In this document: positions 58,955 to 64,000 of the stretch, piece after piece
Position numbering within the stretch: position 1 is the stretch's first letter
How the letters are laid out: the number at the start of each line of letters is the position of its first letter
Assembly: GCA_031213475.1 (NCBI GenBank)
Contig: JARUPZ010000035.1
Location: forward strand, 219,501 to 283,500
Direction of reading: 5' to 3'
Source of the DNA: Nereocystis luetkeana
Taxonomy: Eukaryota; Sar; Phaeophyceae; Laminariales; Laminariaceae
Length of the DNA stretch: 64,000 nt
Translations under genes and position numbers: made by a program
Notes under the pieces: model-generated
The model's database searches: none
What the model was told of the DNA's origin: nothing
The model's input: the letters and a program-made list of their open reading frames with translations, nothing else

Positions 58955-61490
58955 ATTGGTGTGTAGGCTAATGATGCAGTCAATGACGGGATATGCGATG
59001 GCTGAATTATAAAGCCGTTTCGTCTAAGCGGCTTTGTCAAGAAGTCTGCACGCTGCTCCTCCGACTCTACATGGGCAATAGCAAACTCCCCCTTAATATA
59101 AGCTCCCGCAAAAAGTGGTGTCGCACGTCGATGTGCTTTGGATTCGACGTGCACACTGGTTTTTGTGTCAGGTGCCTTGCCCTCTCGTTATCCTTGAAAA
59201 CCGTGACGCATCTCTCCCCAAACCCCGGAAAAATAAAACCCAATACATAGCGCATGAACATTGCCTCCTTTATGGTGTCCGCCAGTGCTACATATTCGGC
59301 ATCAGTGGTTGAGAGCGTGAAGCATGTTTGCGTCCTAAAAAACCAGCACACACGTCCCAGCACACATGATAGCCCCACCGGAAACTGACCTCCTGTCAGT
59401 GGCTTCGTTGGCATATTCTGCATCCGCAAATGCTACCAATTCGAGCCCGCTACCCTTCTAGGGCGTAAGGCCGAAATCACTCGTAGAAAAAAAATACTCT
59501 AAAATACCCTCCGTTGTCCTCCGGTGTACTTCCCTCGGCTTATTCACGTACCTCGATACCGCCCTCACCGCGTTCACAACATCCGATCGTGTTTGGTTCC
59601 CAAGCCACATCAAGCACCCCACCAACTCGCGAGAAGGCCAATCACCCACGGGTTTATTGTTGTCGAACTCTTTGAGCTTCACGCCAGTCGAGAAAGGGTC
59701 GTTCCTACCAGAACTAACATCAAACCTCGCCTCTGTTTTTTCGGCGAAAGCCTGCCGCGAAATCGTTCAAGTACCAGCATCCCAATTCCTCGAAAAACAA
59801 CAAACCAGCATACCACCCCAACTTGCCCAGATTGTTGATCGGAACAAGGCTGTTCAGGTCTTCACACAACTGATGGCATCTAGCCTTAAGTCCCACAGCA
59901 AAAACATCATCCACATGAACTACTTTTACTATGGAGACAGAGCCCGACTCGGCCAACCGCGTGACACACGTGTCAGCTGGGCTCTGCTGAAACCCTAGAC
60001 TCTTCATGTGAGTGAGTGGGGGGTTGTGCCCCGACCTCGACGCTTGATTCAAGCCGTAGAGACTGCGGTTCAACCCGTCTACCTTACCAGACATTTCGCC
60101 ACAGCCAGGGGGCAGTCGCATGAAAACATCCTCTTCCAAACGCGACTGCCCGAACGCTTGCTCAGCATCGAAATGACACAAGTCCAAACCCAACTCGCAT
60201 GCAATAGCACCCAACATACGAAAACAACACGCTGCAAGCATCGGGACAGAAGTCTCAAAGAAATTAATACCCTCACGGGGTCACCCCACGGGCCGAAGGT
60301 TTTTGACCAATTGAGTTCTTTAAGTGAGGGACTACCAGCACTTGGGATGAAAATTTTACTCGTATATTCGTTTTAGGACTAGCGCATACAAATGCCGGTC
60401 GGGTGGCACGAACGAATTTCTTCCAAGTACTGTATCGGGTGAGATATTGGGCTTCTATTGTGAGGGGCTCATAAACTTCTGGTGCACCCCTACCGTGGGA
60501 TGGCTCCACGCTGCTTGAAACCTCGCGCCACCAGCCTCGCTTTCGCCCGCACCACATCACCGCGCTCGTTGGAAATCCAAGGAAACACCCACTTCGCCGA
60601 GATGACGTTGAGCCTGCCTGGTTGCTACGTCGATCCAAGCGTTCCCGCGTCCGCCAGTCCATGGTATTCCTTGTCCATCACCTGCCTCCAGATGGCCGAA
60701 TACTCGTACGCACACCGCTTCAGCATACGAGTTCGGCGTCGAACGCTCGCTTGCTTGGCGTGCGAGAAAGAGGGGATGCTCGCGCGGTGGGGCCTAGTGG
60801 AAAATATATTGCCTATACCTTCCCGCGCTGCCATCAACGACAGCAGGCCATGCCCCACAGCCTCGCGGTTTCCACGCAGTGTTCCCCCTTGTCCGCCCCC
60901 TCAACAAATCGCCATCCTCCAGGTGTCTCCCAGCCTCCCCCCTGGTCCGACCACCCTGCACATCGTCACCACCCTCCTAGTGCCGTGCAGTCTCCCCCCT
61001 GGTCCGTCCCCTCAGCACACCAATACCACCCTCCTGGAGTCGTGCAGCCTCCCTCCTGGTCCGCCCCCCCAGCACTTCGCCATCCTCCGGGTCCGGGATG
61101 TAAGACCCCAGTTCCCGGGCAGCACGTTGCGAAATATGTGGCTGCGGTGACTGCTGTGGCGACGACGAATGCGATAACGGCGGCGGCGGCGGTGACGGGT
61201 GCGGTGGCGGCGGCGGTGACGATGACTGCGGCAGCGACGGCGACGGTGGCGGCGGTGGCGGCGGCGGCGGGGGTGATGACGGCGATTGCGGCGGCAGCAG
61301 TGGGGATGGAGACGGTGGCTCGGGCCATACGTCGGGGCCTCCCAGAGGCTCCGGCGTACCCGGGGGCGATGGCGACAGCGACGGCGACGGCGGCGGCGGG
61401 GATCTCTCCTCCTCCGAAGGCAGTAACCCCACAAACGGTTTCCTCGGATGTTCCCAAGAAACGTCGCGGGAGAACGACCTTCGGCCAGAT
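58955..61490 (-). pseudogene. Ty1/copia pol fragment, inverted (integrase end, RT, RNase H)
   Basis: On the minus strand, 61480-60970 has RRSFSRDVSWEHPRKPF and a Pro/Ser-rich linker ending in GGRTRREAARL, the tail of integrase. 60600-60500 has KWVFPWISNERGDVVRAKAR, the start of the copia RT. 60241-59720 has DLCHFDAEQAF (motif A) and VVHVDDVFAVG (catalytic DD). 59682-59458 is the connection region, and 59429-58990 is RNase H (STTDAEYVALAD, KDNERARHL, HIDVRHHFLRE, then EEQRADFLTKPL). Frameshifts and stops separate these parts, so it is dead. It is embedded within the + strand gag. Long + strand frames here (60482-61150, 60622-61656) are mostly antisense to the linker. Confidence 0.82.
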
Positions 61491-61499
61491 ACCATCAGT

Positions 61500-62810
61500 C
61501 TGCAGCATGCAGAAAGCAGTGTCGTCAAGTGGTGCTTGGAAAGAGTTGGATGACTATTGCATGCCCAAGACGATAGCAGCGACACACAGGTTGAAGCGAG
61601 AATTTGAGACCATCCGGATGGCCGAGGACGAAAACCCCCTGCAGTTTCTACTGTAGGAAGGGTAGACAAGGCAGCGGATGAGCTGGCTATATTCGGCAGC
61701 GGAAAGAGCGTAGAGGAAGAGAACCGCCACATAGACAACAACCTCTTGTCTTTGTACGCGATACAAAGTAAGTCGATTGTTTCCTGCCCTTACATCCCCC
61801 GTTTGGAGATCGATGAGATAATCCGTGACGCGTATGCCAACGGGAAGGTGGAGCAGGAGATGGTTGCTAAGGCGTTGGGTGTGAAGGGAATGGTAGATCC
61901 GCACGCCTTGTATGCCTGAGGTGCGCAGCCGTCCGGTGGTAGAGGTGCGGGTCCAGGATGGGAAGGGAGGAACAGGAGAGGCGGGAGGTTCAAGGGTGGG
62001 CAGCAGCAGCAGCAGCAGCAGCCCCAGCAGCAGCAACAGCAGCAGCATCGCTTCCATCAGCATCGTGGGAACTGGGGAGGAGCTTCACCGGTGGGGATAA
62101 CCGGTCCCAAATGGCGTTGGAATGCCGGGGCCTGCAGGTACCGTTGGGATGACTCTGGCCCGATGGGTAGGGTAGTCCCCCCCATGGGTTTGGTACCTAC
62201 CGAGCCACCGACAGGGATAATACCGCCGATGCCCTCGCCGCCTGTAACGACTCCGGCAGGCTGGGGTCCCCCACCTCACGACACATAGAGGAAGCGCGAG
62301 GGGCTCTGCTTCCGGTGCAGCCGACCGGGCCAGTACATCGCAAAGTACCCGGTAGCCCCCGCAACAGATGAACGTCGCGATCCCGTGTGCTGCTTCTCCT
62401 CAACCTCCTTTTCAAATGCACTACGGCGGTGACTGGCTGCAGGAGACGCCATACAGCAGTGGTGGGTATACCTCGGCCGGAGCTTCCCCGTCGCAACCCT
62501 CCTCGAGCACTTCCCCTTCCCTTGGCCCGGCGAACAACGGCAACTCTACGCCTACGTTCGACGCAGTTTGCGCACCAAGGCAAGGCTAGTGACGATTTGT
62601 TTTGGATTAGTGGGAGAGAAGAGTGGGTAGCTGATTTCGGGCGCAACATTTCACGTGGCTGGTGATCCCTTTGGTATGGTAGACTGTACCCCCCCTCCCC
62701 CCGGTAAGAGCAGTTTGGTCATCGGTGACATGAGGCCACTGAAGGTAGAATGCTTTGGTCAGATTCCGATTGTGATGCACAGCTCTCAGTGTGACGTTGG
62801 TAGATCAAAT
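61500..62810 (+). pseudogene. Ty1/copia gag C-terminal part and protease start, + copy
   Basis: 61546-61650 reads AWKELDDYCMPKTIAATHR and on, the Gag core that should follow the 58953 fragment. After a stop and frameshift come GSGKSVEEENRHI and KALGVKGMVDPHALYA, then a Gln-rich run (61999-62047) and a zinc knuckle at 62307-62350 that has lost its His and last Cys (CFRCSRPGQYIAKYP). The protease active site near 62630 is frameshifted (DFG in place of DSG). The sequence ends at HSSQCDVG within a cluster of inverted repeats. Confidence 0.78.
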
Positions 62811-62992
62811 ATACCGACGTCACACTGAGAGCTGTGCATCACAATCGGAATCTGGCCAAAGCATTCTACCGTCTTTGGTCAGATTCCGATTGTGATGCAC
62901 AGCTCTCAGTGTGGCGTTGATAGAAAAAAAATACCAACGTCACACTGAGAGCTGTGCATCACAATCGGAATCTGACCAAAGCATTCTACCTT
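62755..62992. repeat. Zigzag of four alternating inverted repeats
   Basis: A unit of about 45 bp containing 'cagattccgattgtgatgca' and 'cagctctcagtgtg' occurs at about 62759 (+), 62818 (-), 62876 (+) and 62938 (-). Adjacent copies form hairpins. The two spacer pairs (ttggtagatcaaatatacc and ttgatagaaaaaaaatacc) are alike, as if a [+,-] hairpin was duplicated. It is the junction between head-to-head copia copies. Confidence 0.88.
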
Positions 62993-63950
62993 CAGTGGCC
63001 TCATGTCACCGATGACCAAACTGCTCTTACCGGGGGGAGGGGGGGTACAGTCTACCATACCAAAGGGATCACCAGTCACGTGAAATGTTGCGCCCGAATC
63101 AGTTACCCACTCTTCTCTCCCACTGACCCAAAACAAATCGTCACTAGCCTTGCCTTGGTGCGCAAACTGCGTCGAACGTAGGCGTAGAGGTACCGTTGTT
63201 CGCCGGGCCAGGGGAAGGGGAAGTGCTCGAGGAGGGTTGTGACGGGGAAGCTCCGGCCGAGGTATACCCACCACTGCTGTGCGGCGTCTCCTGCAGCCAG
63301 CCACCACCGTAGTACATTCGAGCAGGAGGTTGAGGAGCAGCAGCACACGGGATCGCGACGTTCATCTGCGCGGGGGCTACCGGGCACTCCGCGATGTAGT
63401 GGCCCGGTCGACTGCACCGGAAACAGAGCCCTTCGCGCTTCCTCTTCGTATCGATAGGAGGGGGATCCCAGCCTGCCACAGTCGTTACAAGTGGCGACGG
63501 CATCGGCGGCATTGCCCCTGGCGGTGGCTCGGTAGGTACCCAACCCATGGGAGGGAACCACCCGAAATCTCTTTGCACGACTCCTGGACGGGCGTTTTCG
63601 TCCCGGCCACCGGAAGAAAGCAGCCGTTGCAGGTAGTCCGGTTGGCAGGCGTGCGTCAATGGACACGAGCGAGCCGAATCGCCTGTATCAAGTCGAGATA
63701 CATGGTTTGAATGTCCAAGCGACAAGGCCGGAGTGCCATGAATGGAAAACCGAAGCCCCTGCTGCCCGTAGTCGCCGGCACGCCCACAAGATTGGCCGTA
63801 TCTGCGAAACGTTCGGGGATGGCCAGCATATCGCGATAACCATTCATCAGATAAGTCAAGAGGGGCATCCGTGAACTGCCCGACGTTCCGGCCTTCTCCT
63901 GCACGGCGGTAGCTTGGTTTTCCCACCTTCATCGTGGAGGTATTTCACCC
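62940..63950 (-). pseudogene. Ty1/copia gag-protease fragment, - copy
   Basis: Mirror of the + copy. The zinc knuckle at 63425-63384 is intact (CFRCSRPGHYIAEC, CX2CX4HX4C), followed by a Ser/Gly-rich linker and, in a shifted frame, EEWVTDSGATFHVTGD with the DSG protease motif. Upstream, 63904-63656 reads MPLLTYLMNGYRDMLAIPER in yet another frame, so at least two frameshifts are present. It ends near the window edge, and its 5' end is not resolved. Confidence 0.78.
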
Positions 63951-64000
63951 CGCCCCCCCTGGCTGGGGATGGGGTGCTAGCATACCTGGTGTATGGTTTG

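Noticed and set aside
60622-61656. 344-codon open frame on +
   Set aside because: Most of it is antisense to the Pro-rich linker of the inverted copia pol and is Ala/Val/Thr homopolymer. Only its last 35 codons or so (the gag core) are real coding sequence.

Overview
This is a eukaryotic nuclear window that is poor in genes and rich in mobile elements. Coding exons are interrupted by GT-AG introns. Non-coding DNA is full of triplet runs, minisatellites, MITEs, SINEs and LTR elements. An algal stramenopile (brown-alga- or diatom-like) fits best. That placement is an inference from the style of the retroelement proteins and from the LPMO gene, and no marker gene here settles it.

The one confident host function is a secreted copper enzyme, a lytic polysaccharide monooxygenase (PF03067-type, closest in its visible motifs to family AA15). 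It is present as two complete five-exon genes that converge on each other. The left copy is on + (4754-12617) and the right copy on - (30479-20886). Both have the same exon lengths (140, 217, 117, 286 and 188 nt) and phases, and both give 315-residue proteins. They lie in the arms of a very large inverted duplication, about 4.29-14.71 kb against about 19.19-31.06 kb, around a spacer of about 4.5 kb. The part from exon 3 to just past the 3' end (about 11.04-12.99 kb / 20.53-22.47 kb) is almost identical between arms. The rest has diverged and gathered different insertions, which suggests local gene conversion or selection on the gene core. The first introns are 5.4 and 7.1 kb and filled with repeats.

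Layout: 0.4-2.8 kb holds decayed retroelement coding sequence with a zinc-finger and endonuclease-like 3' end. 2.8-4.3 kb is low complexity. 4.3-31 kb is the palindrome with the two LPMO genes. 31-47 kb is a repeat field: SINEs with poly(A) tails, TTAA-flanked piggyBac-like MITEs, a second MITE family with TA flanks, a 1.35-kb TRIM-like element with 4-bp target duplication, a MITE with long inverted ends, and several minisatellites. 47.47-54.58 kb is a 7.1-kb LTR element whose two 541-bp LTRs look identical, flanked by CAAG target duplications but lacking recognisable pol (LARD-like). 54.6-58.4 kb has no recognised gene. 58.4 kb to the end is a scrambled Ty1/copia element: gag on +, an inverted RT/RNase H block inside it, and a second gag-protease copy head-on on -, joined through a zigzag of four short alternating inverted repeats.

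Two short palindrome-forming words, TACCAGGTA/TACCTGGTA and CTATTAATAG, recur far more often than chance throughout the non-coding DNA and are not explained by any element I can define. No tRNA, rRNA, CRISPR array or bacterial-type operon was found.
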